Below, in pieces: positions 7,202 to 18,728 of a stretch of DNA of 64,000 nucleotides. The position numbers and the translations under genes are program-made. The notes below the pieces were generated by a model that saw nothing but the letters and a program-made list of their open reading frames with translations, searched no databases and was not told the DNA's origin. The DNA is from Nitrosococcus wardiae. GTDB lineage: Bacteria > Pseudomonadota > Gammaproteobacteria > Nitrosococcales > Nitrosococcaceae. Numbering within the stretch: position 1 is the stretch's first letter; each line of letters starts with the position of its first letter. The stretch covers positions 2,995,659 through 3,059,658 of the forward strand of contig NZ_CP038033.1 of NCBI RefSeq assembly GCF_004421105.1, in the 5' to 3' direction.

Positions 7202-8398
7202 ATGGAATTTCAACCACTCTATTTAAAAAAGGGAGAGGAACGCCGCTTACGAGCTGGCCATTTATGGATATTTAGTAACGAAGTGGATATTAAGCGTAGC
7301 CCCCTCACTGACTTTAAGGCCGGTGCCCCTATTGCCATTACCACTAGCAATGATAAGGTGCTCGGCACAGGTTACGTCAATCCTCACTCCCTCATCTGTG
7401 GACGGCTAGTTAGCCGCGATCCCAGCTATCCTTTTGGGCCTTCTTTGCTGATACACCGGATCAAGGTAGCTCTCTCGCTTCGAAACCGGCTATTTGCCGA
7501 TCCTTACTACCGTCTGGTCTTCGGAGAAAGTGACGGTCTGCCAGGGCTGGTAGTAGACCGCTATGATAATATCTTGATAGTCCAGATCACAACCGCCGGG
7601 ATGGAGCAAGTCAAAGAAGCTATCATCGCCGCACTAAACAAAACGGTACCCGGACACACCATCATACTGCGCAATGACACCCCCATTCGCCATCTGGAAG
7701 GATTAAAATCCTACCTTGAAATTATTCAGGGAGAAGTCCCCGAAACTATCCAATTATTTGAAAATGGAGGATATTTCAATGTGCCCTTGATGGAGGGGCA
7801 AAAAACCGGTTGGTTCTTCGATCATCGCTTGAACCGGGCTCGGATGCAACACTATGTTAAGGGCAAACGGGTACTCGATGTCTTCAGTTATCTTGGAGCT
7901 TGGGGAATCCAGGCTTTAGTAGCAGGTGCCCACCAGGTACTGTGTGTGGAGAGCTCCGAAGCTGCTGTCAACTTTATCCACCGCAATACCAACCTTAACC
8001 AGGGAATCGGTGCCGTTACTGCCCTCCATGGCGAGGCCTTTTCCCTTTTGAATGCCTTACAAGCAGATAAAGAACGATTTGATGTGGTAATCCTAGATCC
8101 TCCTGCCCTTATCAAGCGTAAAAAAGACCTCAAGCAGGGGCTCGCGGCCTATCGACGACTAAATGAACTTGCTGCCCGCTTGCTCACCCGAGACGGAATT
8201 TTGATCTCCTCCTCCTGTTCTAGCCACTTACAATGGGATGTTTTCCGGGATATTTTACGCCGTACCGGACGGCACCTAGACCGAACCATTCAGATACTTG
8301 AGCAGGGCCATCAGGGTCCAGACCATCCTATCCATCCTGCGATACCGGAAACTGAATATCTTAAGACCCTGCTCTGTCGAGTCCTCTATCGGGGTTGA
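7202..8398 (+). CDS. rlmI: 23S rRNA (cytosine-C5) methyltransferase, RlmI family
   Basis: A 398-residue SAM-dependent methyltransferase. An N-terminal PUA domain (about 1-75) is followed by a central RlmI-like domain and a Rossmann-fold catalytic domain. Motif I is [12 protein letters not shown], motif IV is ILDPPAL, and the catalytic cysteine lies in SSCSSH. In E. coli RlmI methylates C1962 of 23S rRNA; this gene most likely does the same. It ends exactly where the convergent metZ begins its stop codon, with no gap between them. Confidence 0.9.
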   Translation: MEFQPLYLKKGEERRLRAGHLWIFSNEVDIKRSPLTDFKAGAPIAITTSNDKVLGTGYVNPHSLICGRLVSRDPSYPFGPSLLIHRIKVALSLRNRLFADPYYRLVFGESDGLPGLVVDRYDNILIVQITTAGMEQVKEAIIAALNKTVPGHTIILRNDTPIRHLEGLKSYLEIIQGEVPETIQLFENGGYFNVPLMEGQKTGWFFDHRLNRARMQHYVKGKRVLDVFSYLGAWGIQALVAGAHQVLCVESSEAAVNFIHRNTNLNQGIGAVTALHGEAFSLLNALQADKERFDVVILDPPALIKRKKDLKQGLAAYRRLNELAARLLTRDGILISSSCSSHLQWDVFRDILRRTGRHLDRTIQILEQGHQGPDHPIHPAIPETEYLKTLLCRVLYRG

Positions 8399-9598
8399 TT
8401 AGCACTTGGACATTGCCTCAAACCCCCGCTGTAAATCCCTTTTGATATCTTCTAGGGATTCCAGGCCCACGGAGACTCGCACCAAGCCATCACTGATTCC
8501 CGCTGCGGCTCGTTCCTCCACCGTTAAACGGCCATGAGTCGTCGTCGCGGGGTGAGTGATGGTGGTTTTAGCATCACCTAAATTGGCGGTAATGGAGATA
8601 AACTTCACCGCATCAATAAGGGTCCAGGCGGCATCTTTTCCTCCTTTCAACTCAAACGCCACCAGACCACCAAATCCTGACTGTTGCCTTGAAGCCAATG
8701 CGTGTTGAGGGTGAGTAGGCAGGCCAGCATAATACACTTTTGCGACCTCTGACTTCGCCTCCAACCATTCCGCTAAAGCCTGAGCCCGCTGACTTATCGC
8801 TTCCATACGCACCTGCAAGGTCTCTAAGCCTTTAAGAAAGACCCAGGCATTGAAGGGACTCATGGTCGGACCCGCAGTCCGCAGAAAACCAAAGACTTCT
8901 TCCCCGACTTGCTGCCCATCACCTATCACAGCCCCCCCCACACAGCGCCCTTGACCGTCGAGATATTTGGTAGCCGAATGGATGATAATATCTGCTCCGA
9001 GTTCTAAAGGACGCTGCAGGGCTGGAGTGCAGAAGCAATTATCCACCACCAAGAGACAGTGATGTGCCCGGGCTAAACTTGACAATTGAGCAATATCTGC
9101 TATTTCATTCAGAGGGTTGGAAGGAGTTTCTAGGAACAACAGGCGCGTGTTAGGGCGCAAAGCATTTTGCCAAGCCTCTAGGCGGACCAGAGGAACAAAG
9201 GTAGTTTCTACTCCAAAGCGGGCCAGATATTTATTGAAGAGGACCCGCGTGGTTCCAAAAATGTTCTCCGAGGAGACGATATGATCTCCTGCCTTTAGCA
9301 GTGACAGACAAGTGGCCAGGATGGCCGCCATTCCTGATGAGGTGGCCACACAACACTCCCCGCCTTCCAAAGCCGCAAGACGTTGCTCGAAGGTCCGGAC
9401 CGTGGGGTTAGTAAAACGAGAGTAAATATTACCCCCTTCCTCCCCGGAAAAACGAGCGGCAGCCTGGGCGGCATTTTCAAATACAAAACTAGAAGTAGAA
9501 AATATGGGCTCCGACTGCTCACCTTCACTCGTGCGTTGCTGCCCCGCCCGCACCGCCAAGGTGGCAAAACTGTATTCATCTTGATCATCAGTCAGCAT
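8399..9598 (-). CDS. metZ: O-succinylhomoserine sulfhydrylase
   Basis: A PLP-dependent enzyme of the Cys/Met metabolism family, about 399 residues, which makes homocysteine from O-succinylhomoserine and sulfide in methionine synthesis. The PLP lysine lies in HSATKYLDG. YSRFTNPT and the SGMAAI loop are typical of MetZ. The start is placed at ATG 9598, since GGAG lies 6 bases before it; an upstream in-frame ATG at 9610 has no ribosome site. The upstream leader can fold into a hairpin described separately. It is not next to purF, its common neighbour elsewhere. Confidence 0.9.
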   Translation of the reverse strand: MLTDDQDEYSFATLAVRAGQQRTSEGEQSEPIFSTSSFVFENAAQAAARFSGEEGGNIYSRFTNPTVRTFEQRLAALEGGECCVATSSGMAAILATCLSLLKAGDHIVSSENIFGTTRVLFNKYLARFGVETTFVPLVRLEAWQNALRPNTRLLFLETPSNPLNEIADIAQLSSLARAHHCLLVVDNCFCTPALQRPLELGADIIIHSATKYLDGQGRCVGGAVIGDGQQVGEEVFGFLRTAGPTMSPFNAWVFLKGLETLQVRMEAISQRAQALAEWLEAKSEVAKVYYAGLPTHPQHALASRQQSGFGGLVAFELKGGKDAAWTLIDAVKFISITANLGDAKTTITHPATTTHGRLTVEERAAAGISDGLVRVSVGLESLEDIKRDLQRGFEAMSKC

Positions 9599-10254
9599 CT
9601 TTTTCTCCATGATTTATTTTTAACACGTATAGGCAATGGGTGGCAATTATGCAGCATATCACCACCTTAATTGGCCGTATGCTCATAGCGGCAATTTTTT
9701 TAAGTGGCGGGCATGAATAAAACCCTCGGTTACACGGAAACCCAAGCCCACATGTAAGCCTATGGGATACCAGGTGCATTGCTGCCAGAGATCGTCGAGT
9801 TAGAAATCGGAGGGGTTTGGCGCTTATCCTAGGCTAGTGCCTTTGTTGAACGGCAGCAGCACTGGTCGCTTTTATGTCTGCTAGCTGGGATAATTTTTCA
9901 CGCTAGTTTGGGTGATTGCACCCAAATAACCATGTTTTATGAGAAACTGAGGGGTTGCTGATTTTAGCCGCACAATGAGCTGGCCGGTTCAGCCTGGATG
10001 CAAGGGCCGGAAGATAAAAATTGGCAGCACCTCCGTGTGCTGCCTCAACCGTCGGATGGCTACCTTCCATTGAGGTACGCCTACGGAGAATAATCTATTT
10101 ACCTGCTGTAAATATGGGGAGGATATTCACAAGCGCTATTTAAAGTAGCACCCATGAACATCACTCGCTTGAAAGCTTAGGCGTAAAGGTGAAAGTAGTA
10201 AATAAGGGTTTATACGTATGGACCTGATTAGACAGGTTTAACCCTGAAAGGCCT
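9599..10254. other. Gene-free stretch with metZ leader
   Basis: About 650 bases without a supportable gene. Bases 9639-9666 form a hairpin (GGTGG/CCACC) in the minus-strand leader of metZ. The rest (9700-10250) has only short broken frames on both strands. One of them, around 9990-10080, reads ELAGSAWMQGPEDK before stops and might be a gene remnant, but I cannot name its parent. Confidence 0.35.
9611..9680 (-). promoter_or_regulatory. Structured metZ leader, possible SAM-responsive element
   Basis: Read on the minus strand, the leader has GGTGG, then TGATATG, a short loop, TTGC and CACC, followed downstream by GTTAAAAAT just before the ribosome site. The order stem-TGATxTG-loop-TTGC-stem and a later TTAAA recalls the SAM-II riboswitch, which controls met genes in some proteobacteria. 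The TTAAA is farther from the stem than in the family as I remember it, so this is only a candidate. Confidence 0.25.
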
Positions 10255-11475
10255 TTAAAAACGGAAAGAGACCAGAACAGAGAACATATTCCACTCCTCT
10301 TCAAGGGCATTAATATCTGGATTATCTTCAAGAGTTATCCAAGCAGTACCTTTAATATGGTGAAACTCAGCTCTCAGCATGACGGAAGGGGTCACATCCC
10401 AGCGTAATCCCACCATCCAATCATCTGCAAACCGCCGATGGGCAAACCGCTGATGCCCAGATCGTCCGGATTGGGCGGCATACTCTTCCCCATCACAATC
10501 ACCAAGCTCAACGCAAAGGCTATCAAAGCGGACAACAGCCTCCCACTTGGGCAAAAAACGGTAGGCAGCTTGAACATACCAACTCAAGCCAGTGAAATCT
10601 TTATCTGGAAGATTAGGCCCGAAGCCAGCATAATCAAAACGCCTTAAGGCAACCTCGCTCGTCAGACTTAATTTCTCCCCATTATATTGACCCGAAAATA
10701 TCAGGGGAGAAAATTCGATTGAGCCTGAGGAAAGCTTATTTGGGGGCAACCCAGAATCAAAATCAAAATCAGCCCAAAGGGAAGAAAATCCCAATCGAAT
10801 ACTCCCCCCATCCTTCTCATAAAAGAGACGCCCAAATACAGAGGTATCCCCCTCAAAACCGCCAAGGAAATCATGACCGAGCAGAGCTAGCTCTTCCCGC
10901 GAGCCTAGTCGTGGTTTAGCAATATTAAATTGTAGGAAAAAATCCCCGATATCAGTACGCCGTTCGCCATAAATCTGGCCTCCATCCGCCGATAGTGCCA
11001 AATCCCTAGTGCGATCGAAATAAATAGACTGGGGCAAAAAGATGCTTGGCCGGGTAAAAGCCACGTCGCGAGTGTCGTTATAAAAACCAATGGGGTTAAT
11101 GACGCGGCCAAGTCGTATGCCCCAGGTATTCTTGGGATCACTGAAAACAGTATAGTCGACTAAGCCATAGTCCAACCTCGGATCGCCTTCGTCATTTTCC
11201 CCAGCCCAGCGAGCAACCCCCTGGGCAGCAAACTGAAGCCTAGGCAAAATTCTCCAAGAAGCATTAATTCCCAACTCCCGAAAATCAAACGTACCGTTAT
11301 CCTTACTATTACCAAAGAAATTATTGTCCGTAGTCAATATAAATGCTTGCGAAGCAAAACCATGGACCTGAAAAGAATCGGGAAGCTTCCATTCAGCCTG
11401 TAAGGGAGTAACCAACAACAACATGGTGCCAAGCGCTAACCCCCTATGCCCTATTTTTCTGGTTCCTCTCATCAT
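10255..11475 (-). CDS. Outer-membrane porin-like beta-barrel protein
   Basis: A 406-residue protein with a signal peptide (hydrophobic LGTMLLLVTPLQA, cleavage after QAE or thereabouts). Alternating amphipathic strands run along its length and it ends in Phe (VSFRF), the usual outer-membrane barrel signature. It contains aromatic girdle-like residues and acidic extracellular-type loops. Its start is 4 bases from the stop of the upstream phosphate-binding-like gene, so the two form an operon. Similar barrel-plus-binding-protein pairs occur in other proteobacteria. Anion or phosphate uptake is an inference from that partner. Confidence 0.7.
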   Translation of the reverse strand: MMRGTRKIGHRGLALGTMLLLVTPLQAEWKLPDSFQVHGFASQAFILTTDNNFFGNSKDNGTFDFRELGINASWRILPRLQFAAQGVARWAGENDEGDPRLDYGLVDYTVFSDPKNTWGIRLGRVINPIGFYNDTRDVAFTRPSIFLPQSIYFDRTRDLALSADGGQIYGERRTDIGDFFLQFNIAKPRLGSREELALLGHDFLGGFEGDTSVFGRLFYEKDGGSIRLGFSSLWADFDFDSGLPPNKLSSGSIEFSPLIFSGQYNGEKLSLTSEVALRRFDYAGFGPNLPDKDFTGLSWYVQAAYRFLPKWEAVVRFDSLCVELGDCDGEEYAAQSGRSGHQRFAHRRFADDWMVGLRWDVTPSVMLRAEFHHIKGTAWITLEDNPDINALEEEWNMFSVLVSFRF

Positions 11476-11479
11476 GCCT

Positions 11480-11944
11480 TTACTTGACCTGCACTACTTT
11501 TACTTTACGCACGTGGGCATCAATCTTTTTCTCCGGTAAATACCCGATAGCGCCAGGCGTAGAGGCAACTTTATTGCACATTTCCTTGATAGAATTCACT
11601 TCAGTAGGCGCTTGGCCAGTACCTGAATAAACTAGCCGATCCCATGTTCTGCGAAGTTGGTAGGGGAAAATATTGAGTACTTTTTTTGAAAACTGAACGT
11701 GTAATGGAGAATTATCACTTAGCACAAAAACCTTAATCAATGATCCGTCGGGCCAAGTTCGCAAACGCATGCTAAAAATTGCTCGAAGCGCACTCCGAGT
11801 CAGCGTTGTTTCTGTGACACTAGGATTAACAACAACTTCCTGAGCATTCACCCCCTGTATCAAATGAGAAACAATGAGCACTACAAATATGAAGCGAACA
11901 ATGACCCTGCACTTCCAAAAACGTAAAATAGTCGAGCGCATCAT
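11480..11944 (-). CDS. Small phosphate ABC-type substrate-binding-like protein
   Basis: About 154 residues. The open frame begins at TTG 11986, but the hydrophobic signal peptide (FIFVVLIVSHLIQGVNA) fits a start at ATG 11944 or 11941. The mature part has VVVNPSV, LRAIFSMRLRTWPDG, then PGAIGYLP, a pattern seen in the small PstS-like domain proteins. It would be periplasmic. It is too short to be a complete transporter-binding protein and has no permease genes beside it. Pairing with the following barrel protein suggests delivery or sensing of an anion, which is unproven. Confidence 0.65.
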   Translation of the reverse strand: MMRSTILRFWKCRVIVRFIFVVLIVSHLIQGVNAQEVVVNPSVTETTLTRSALRAIFSMRLRTWPDGSLIKVFVLSDNSPLHVQFSKKVLNIFPYQLRRTWDRLVYSGTGQAPTEVNSIKEMCNKVASTPGAIGYLPEKKIDAHVRKVKVVQVK

Positions 11945-12006
11945 TATTCGAGTTATAAGGCCGGGGGGCGTTCGCGTACGAGGCAAACCTCTACCTTCTG
12001 GTCTAA

Positions 12007-12786
12007 TTAGGAATTCGTACTCAGTTGCTTAGCTGTCCACTCTTTCGAAACCGGCCAGATTCTTCCACGATCAGTGACTAGATCCCAAATGTCCCGTTTT
12101 TTTTGGAACACCCGCGTTAGCACGTTGTCTACAGTATCTAAGTAAGGTCGTCGAATACCATAATAATCGACCAATGGGCCTATTGGCTTTAGGTTAAAAC
12201 CAAACCGCCTCAGGAGACGATTAAGCGCCGGCTCCATACCCGCATACCAGTGGGTGATACCATACTCTGAAGACATCTGCACCAATGCCACCAAAAGGCC
12301 TAGTACCGGATGGGGAAATTGCCGCCGTTTATCTGATTTATTACCAAAGCTGGAATCATCCAGTCCATGGGCATAATGAATTTCCCTTCCACGGTTTCGA
12401 AACTGCCTCGAAATTACCAGGCGGGTAACTTCAACAGTAGTACGACGGGGCAATTGAGCAGGTTCAATTAGCTGAGTATCAAAGTGATGTCCAACATGTT
12501 CTTCAATAGGAAAAGGTTGAAATGGATCATCGGGATCACAAAATACCAGCCGTATCCCCCCCACTATAAATCCCTTTGGTTGGTGACGTAATAAACAACA
12601 AACAGACCGTTTATCATACTTATCGATCTCCCGGCCATCCGGATAACGCCAGGACTCAAAGCCTGGCAATTGCAGTTCTTGGGAATAAACTTGATAACGT
12701 AAATGAAAAAATTGGTTTTTAAGATCAGCTGTATTTGCAGGGATAATCTCGAAATATTTATTGAATGCCGCGATTAAATCGCTCAT
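12007..12786 (-). CDS. PEP-CTERM/exosortase system-associated acyltransferase
   Basis: The start at ATG 12786 (259 residues) is preferred because AGAGG lies before it and it matches the family length; a longer frame to 12861 lacks a ribosome site. FFHLRYQVYSQEL, RTTVEVTRLVISRQFR and HWYAGMEPALNRLLRRFG are characteristic of this acyltransferase family, which has the GNAT/autoinducer-synthase fold. Family members accompany exosortase loci that sort PEP-CTERM proteins to the envelope; their acyl substrate is unknown. No exosortase gene is in this window, so it stands apart from the system, next to the barrel and binding-protein genes. Confidence 0.8.
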   Translation of the reverse strand: MSDLIAAFNKYFEIIPANTADLKNQFFHLRYQVYSQELQLPGFESWRYPDGREIDKYDKRSVCCLLRHQPKGFIVGGIRLVFCDPDDPFQPFPIEEHVGHHFDTQLIEPAQLPRRTTVEVTRLVISRQFRNRGREIHYAHGLDDSSFGNKSDKRRQFPHPVLGLLVALVQMSSEYGITHWYAGMEPALNRLLRRFGFNLKPIGPLVDYYGIRRPYLDTVDNVLTRVFQKKRDIWDLVTDRGRIWPVSKEWTAKQLSTNS

Positions 12787-13843
<1,057 letters not shown>

Positions 13844-13887
13844 CATGTTTACATGATAACTTAAAACTCTTTACAACTAAAGACGCT

Positions 13888-14244
13888 TTAAGTCTTAAGC
13901 AAATCTCTAACCTCCTCAAGCTCTAAACGGAGCTGGCGTATAATCTGCTTACTTTGCGTGCTGTCTTCCTTAGCTTCAGCACTAGAAAGCCTTTGCCTTG
14001 CTCCTCCTATCGTAAAGCCTTGCTCATAGAGAAGGCTCCGAATCTGGCGAATCATGATCACATCCTGGCGCTGATAGTAGCGTCGGTTGCCGCGTCGCTT
14101 CACCGGCTTTAGCTGAGGAAACTCTTGTTCCCAATAGCGCAGCACATGTGGCTTCACGTGACACAATTCACTTACTTCACCGATGGTAAAATAACGCTTT
14201 CCAGGGATCGGTGGTAATTCGTTATTGTTGCTTGCCTCCAGCAT
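13888..14244 (-). CDS. MerR-family transcriptional regulator
   Basis: A 118-residue protein with a MerR-type winged helix at residues 18-85 ([34 protein letters not shown]). No effector-binding domain follows, only a short coiled segment. Its start overlaps the end of ihfA by 23 bases, a conserved neighbourhood in gammaproteobacteria. It is therefore likely co-transcribed with pheT-ihfA. Its target is unknown. Confidence 0.88.
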   Translation of the reverse strand: MLEASNNNELPPIPGKRYFTIGEVSELCHVKPHVLRYWEQEFPQLKPVKRRGNRRYYQRQDVIMIRQIRSLLYEQGFTIGGARQRLSSAEAKEDSTQSKQIIRQLRLELEEVRDLLKT

Positions 14245-14524
14245 AGGCTTCTACCCGCGCCTTGAGTTTTTGTCCAGGCCGAAAAGTCACCACTCGTCGT
14301 GCAGTGATGGGGATCTCTTCGCCTGTCTTAGGATTGCGCCCTGGCCGTTCTCCTTTATCACGAAGTTCAAAATTACCGAAGCCGGAGAGCTTAACCGTTT
14401 CTCCCCGTTCCAGAGCACAACGAATATCTTCAAAAAACATTTCTACGATTTCCTTGGCCTCGCGCTTATTAAGACCAAGTTCCTGGTAAAGGGTTTCTGT
14501 CATGTCGGCTTTTGTTAGCGCCAT
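14222..14524 (-). CDS. ihfA: Integration host factor subunit alpha
   Basis: A 100-residue HU/IHF-family DNA-bending protein. The signature [22 protein letters not shown], split here as [10 protein letters not shown] and [11 protein letters not shown], includes the DNA-intercalating Pro. The N-terminal [17 protein letters not shown] is typical of the alpha subunit. IHF sharply bends DNA in recombination, replication and transcription. It follows pheT with a 3-base gap, as in enterobacteria. Confidence 0.95.
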   Translation of the reverse strand: MALTKADMTETLYQELGLNKREAKEIVEMFFEDIRCALERGETVKLSGFGNFELRDKGERPGRNPKTGEEIPITARRVVTFRPGQKLKARVEAYAGGKQQ

Positions 14525-14527
14525 AAG

Positions 14528-16906
14528 CTACTCCCTAATAATGGCACCGAGCTCAGTCGTTAGCCCCGTCACCACTCGTTCCATAAAGGCATTCACCTTA
14601 CCATCTGTCAGCGTGTAGGACGGATGCTGTAGGATCAATCTTAAAGCAAGACTTTTTTTATCAGGATCAACACCTTTCCCAGTATAGACGTCAAATAGTT
14701 GGAATTCCTTAAGAATATCCGATTCTAATCCCTTAAGGCAATCAAAAACTGCCTGGGCAGGAATATTTCTGTTCACCAAAAAGGCAATATCTCGGCGAAT
14801 TGCTGGAAATTTAGATAATGGTTGAAAAGTAGGCAAACGGCCACCTTCAACCGCCTCAACCCGGAGAGCAAACAAGTAAACATGCGCCCCCAAGTCCAGC
14901 TTTCCCTCCAACGCAGGGTGCAAAGCCCCCACCCAACCTACCGGTTGACCTTCCCGAATAATTCGCGCACTTTGCCCTGGGTGCAAAGCTGGGTGCTGCT
15001 CCGCAACGAATTTAAAGCAATTTCGCTGCCCCCCTAGCCTCAATAATGCCTCCACATCTCCTTTGAGGTCAAAGAAATCAACTGGCCGGGCCGTTATCCC
15101 CCATTGCTCCGGATAGCAGATCCCTGAGACAAGACCAGCAATCGTTCTTTCCTGTTTAAGATCAGTTAATTGTCCGTTAAATGTAAGACCGTACTCGAAA
15201 ATACGAATCCGCTCTTGCTGGCGATGAAAATTATACCGCAGCGCTTGGATCAAGCCCGACCACAGGGTAGTGCGCATGACCGCCATATCAATAGAAATAG
15301 GATTGCTCAGGGCCACAGGTTCCCCTTCAGGGTCCAACGACTGCTGCAATTTTGGATCGACAAAGCTATAAGTAATCGCCTCCTGATAGCCCCGATCCAC
15401 TAACACCTGGCGGATACGGTTGACGGAAACCCCAGCTTCAGTTTTTAATATTGGCCGAATCTGCCCCACGGGGCGGGTACTGGGAAGACGATCGTAGCCG
15501 TGTAAGCGTCCCAGTTCCTCAATAAGATCTACTTCTAAGGCAAGATCAAAACGAAAACTCGGTACTTTAGCCCGCCAACCCTCTGCAATTTTTTCTACTT
15601 CTAAACCAAGCCGAGTTAATTGCTCAGTAATTTGGCTCTCAGCTATCTCAACCCCCAGAACTCGACGAATGCGGGTCTCCCGCAGGATAATTATCGGTCG
15701 AGGAGGAAGCTGAGAGGAATCCACTACTTCAATTATCGGCCCCGCTTGCCCCCCTGCAATCTCTATTAATAAGGCTGTAGCCCGCTCCATGGCCCGCCGT
15801 GGCAACTCGGGATCAACGCCACGCTCAAAGCGGTGGGAAGAATCCGTATGCAACCCATAAAGACGGGCGCGTCCCGCAATGACGGTAGGGTTGAAAAAAG
15901 CGCTCTCCAAAAACAGGTGCTGGGTCTGGTCACTAATTCCAGATTCCTCCCCCCCCATAATACCGGCCAAAGCGAGGGCTCGCCGTTGATCCGCAATGAC
16001 TAATGTTTCTGCATCTAGCTGTAAAAGGGTGCCATCCAGCAGAGTAAGGGACTCGCCGGGATGCCCATAGCGCACCTGAATGCCGCCCTCCAGTTGCTCA
16101 AGGTCAAAGGCATGCATCGGCTGCCCCAGCTCTAGCATGACATAATTAGTAACATCGACCACCAATCCCAAACTCCGGATACCGCTGCGCCGAAGTCGTT
16201 CCCGAAGCCACCAAGGAGTCTGAGCTTGGGGATTAACGCCCCGTAAAACCCGGCCTAGATAACGGGGACAGGCCTCTGGTGCTGTCACCGTTACCGAGAA
16301 GATATCTTCGATTTTGGGTGCCACAGGCCCTAGGTTAGGTATTGTTACGGCAGATTGGGTGAGTACGCCCACTTCCCGGGCAATACCTGCAACGCTTAAA
16401 CAATCGCTGCGGTTGGGGGTCAGATCAATTTCAATGCTGGCATCATCAAGTTGCAAAAACTCGTGGAGATCGTCACCAGGGGAAGCCTCCTCAGGCAGCT
16501 CCAACACCCCTACCGATTGTTCAGCAAGCCCTAATTCTGCAGCAGAACAGAGCATGCCAAAAGATTCCACTCCTTGTAACTTTGCCCGGTCAATCTTTGC
16601 CCCGGTCGGTAACTGGGCCCCGACCATGGCTAGGGGTGCCAAGAGTCCTCCCCGGACGTTAGGGGCACCGCACACCACCGTCAGAGGGGAACCCTTCCCA
16701 ATATCCACCTGGCAAACCCGCAGGCGATCCGCTTGGGGATGAAGCTCCACACTCAGTACCCTAGCCACTCTAACGCCATTAAAAGGAGGAGCAGCCGGCT
16801 CGACGCTATCTACTTCTAACCCAGCCAAGGTGAGCCGTTCAACCAGTGCCTCCGTACTGAGGTCTGGATTAACCCATTGGCGCAACCAGGCTTCACTGAA
16901 TTTCAT
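14528..16906 (-). CDS. pheT: Phenylalanyl-tRNA synthetase beta subunit
   Basis: A 792-residue protein, the usual full length. It has the N-terminal tRNA-binding EMAP-like domain (VCGAPNVRGG at about 78-88), the B3/B4 editing region, the B5 domain and a C-terminal anticodon-binding FDX domain (ending in the ALRLILQHPSYTLTDG stretch). It forms the alpha2-beta2 enzyme with PheS to charge tRNA-Phe and hydrolyse Tyr-tRNA-Phe. It lies 23 bases downstream of pheS and 3 bases before ihfA. Confidence 0.97.
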   Translation of the reverse strand: MKFSEAWLRQWVNPDLSTEALVERLTLAGLEVDSVEPAAPPFNGVRVARVLSVELHPQADRLRVCQVDIGKGSPLTVVCGAPNVRGGLLAPLAMVGAQLPTGAKIDRAKLQGVESFGMLCSAAELGLAEQSVGVLELPEEASPGDDLHEFLQLDDASIEIDLTPNRSDCLSVAGIAREVGVLTQSAVTIPNLGPVAPKIEDIFSVTVTAPEACPRYLGRVLRGVNPQAQTPWWLRERLRRSGIRSLGLVVDVTNYVMLELGQPMHAFDLEQLEGGIQVRYGHPGESLTLLDGTLLQLDAETLVIADQRRALALAGIMGGEESGISDQTQHLFLESAFFNPTVIAGRARLYGLHTDSSHRFERGVDPELPRRAMERATALLIEIAGGQAGPIIEVVDSSQLPPRPIIILRETRIRRVLGVEIAESQITEQLTRLGLEVEKIAEGWRAKVPSFRFDLALEVDLIEELGRLHGYDRLPSTRPVGQIRPILKTEAGVSVNRIRQVLVDRGYQEAITYSFVDPKLQQSLDPEGEPVALSNPISIDMAVMRTTLWSGLIQALRYNFHRQQERIRIFEYGLTFNGQLTDLKQERTIAGLVSGICYPEQWGITARPVDFFDLKGDVEALLRLGGQRNCFKFVAEQHPALHPGQSARIIREGQPVGWVGALHPALEGKLDLGAHVYLFALRVEAVEGGRLPTFQPLSKFPAIRRDIAFLVNRNIPAQAVFDCLKGLESDILKEFQLFDVYTGKGVDPDKKSLALRLILQHPSYTLTDGKVNAFMERVVTGLTTELGAIIRE

Positions 16907-16929
16907 TGTTCACTTGCGGTCGCTTAAAT

Positions 16930-17985
<1,056 letters not shown>

Positions 17986-17999
17986 TCAATCAGCAACCG

Positions 18000-18032
18000 A
18001 AAAAAGGGGTAGGCAGGTCGCCTCCCCCTTTC
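18000..18032 (-). terminator. Terminator or attenuator between rplT and pheS
   Basis: Read on the minus strand, AAAGGGGGAGGC pairs with GCCTACCCCTTT around a GACCT loop and is followed by more T. This is a good intrinsic terminator in the middle of the operon. I find no Phe-rich leader peptide before it, unlike the pheM leader of E. coli. Confidence 0.7.
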
Positions 18033-18082
18033 CAAGCCTAACCCTATGAACCGGATACGAGTACCCGCTCCGGCCAAAGGCA

Positions 18083-18442
18083 CTAGCTTGCCAACGCGGC
18101 TTTCGCCTGTTCCGCAATGGTCGCAAAAGCAGCCTTATCTCTAACGGCAAGATCAGCAAGCACCTTACGATCGATATCGATAGCAGCCTTCTTCAAGCCA
18201 CTGATCAGGCGGCTATAAGAAAGACCACACTCGCGAGCAGCCGCATTAATGCGCACTATCCAAAGAGCACGAAACTGCCGCTTGCGTTGACGCCGATCAC
18301 GGTAAGCATACTGGCTAGCGCGAATGACCGCTTGGTTGGCAACGCGGTATACATTTTTTCGTCGGCCACGATAGCCTTTGGCTTGAGAAATGACTTTCTT
18401 ATGCCGGGCGCGCGCCGTTACACCTCGTTTTACTCTAGGCAT
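18083..18442 (-). CDS. rplT: 50S ribosomal protein L20
   Basis: A 119-residue basic protein with the L20 pattern: [17 protein letters not shown] at the start, [11 protein letters not shown], and [19 protein letters not shown]. It is essential for early 50S assembly, and in E. coli it represses rpmI-rplT translation by binding the mRNA. It follows rpmI by 12 bases. Confidence 0.97.
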   Translation of the reverse strand: MPRVKRGVTARARHKKVISQAKGYRGRRKNVYRVANQAVIRASQYAYRDRRQRKRQFRALWIVRINAAARECGLSYSRLISGLKKAAIDIDRKVLADLAVRDKAAFATIAEQAKAALAS

Positions 18443-18454
18443 AGCAATCTCCTC

Positions 18455-18652
18455 TTAGGCGTAGGGCAACAAACGATTCAGCCGAGGACCATCCGATGCA
18501 TTCACGGTTGCTAAAGGGCGCAAGTTACGCTTCCGCTTGCTGCTCTTTTTAGTGAGAATGTGGTTATGGTGGCTCTGGGCACGCCTGAATTTCCCGGTAG
18601 CTGTGCGCTTAAAACGCTTGGCAGCACCGCGATTGGTTTTTAATTTAGGCAT
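18455..18652 (-). CDS. rpmI: 50S ribosomal protein L35
   Basis: A 65-residue protein starting [15 protein letters not shown], the L35 signature. The frame is open further upstream, but that part has no L35 similarity, so ATG 18652 is the start. Highly basic, it binds 23S rRNA in the large subunit. It sits between infC and rplT as in most bacteria. Confidence 0.97.
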   Translation of the reverse strand: MPKLKTNRGAAKRFKRTATGKFRRAQSHHNHILTKKSSKRKRNLRPLATVNASDGPRLNRLLPYA

Positions 18653-18728
18653 TACTTTAAATACTCCGCATTTATGCTTGATAGAAAGGTATCCAGGCAA
18701 ACCAATCTCTGAGCTCAGGACACCATGA

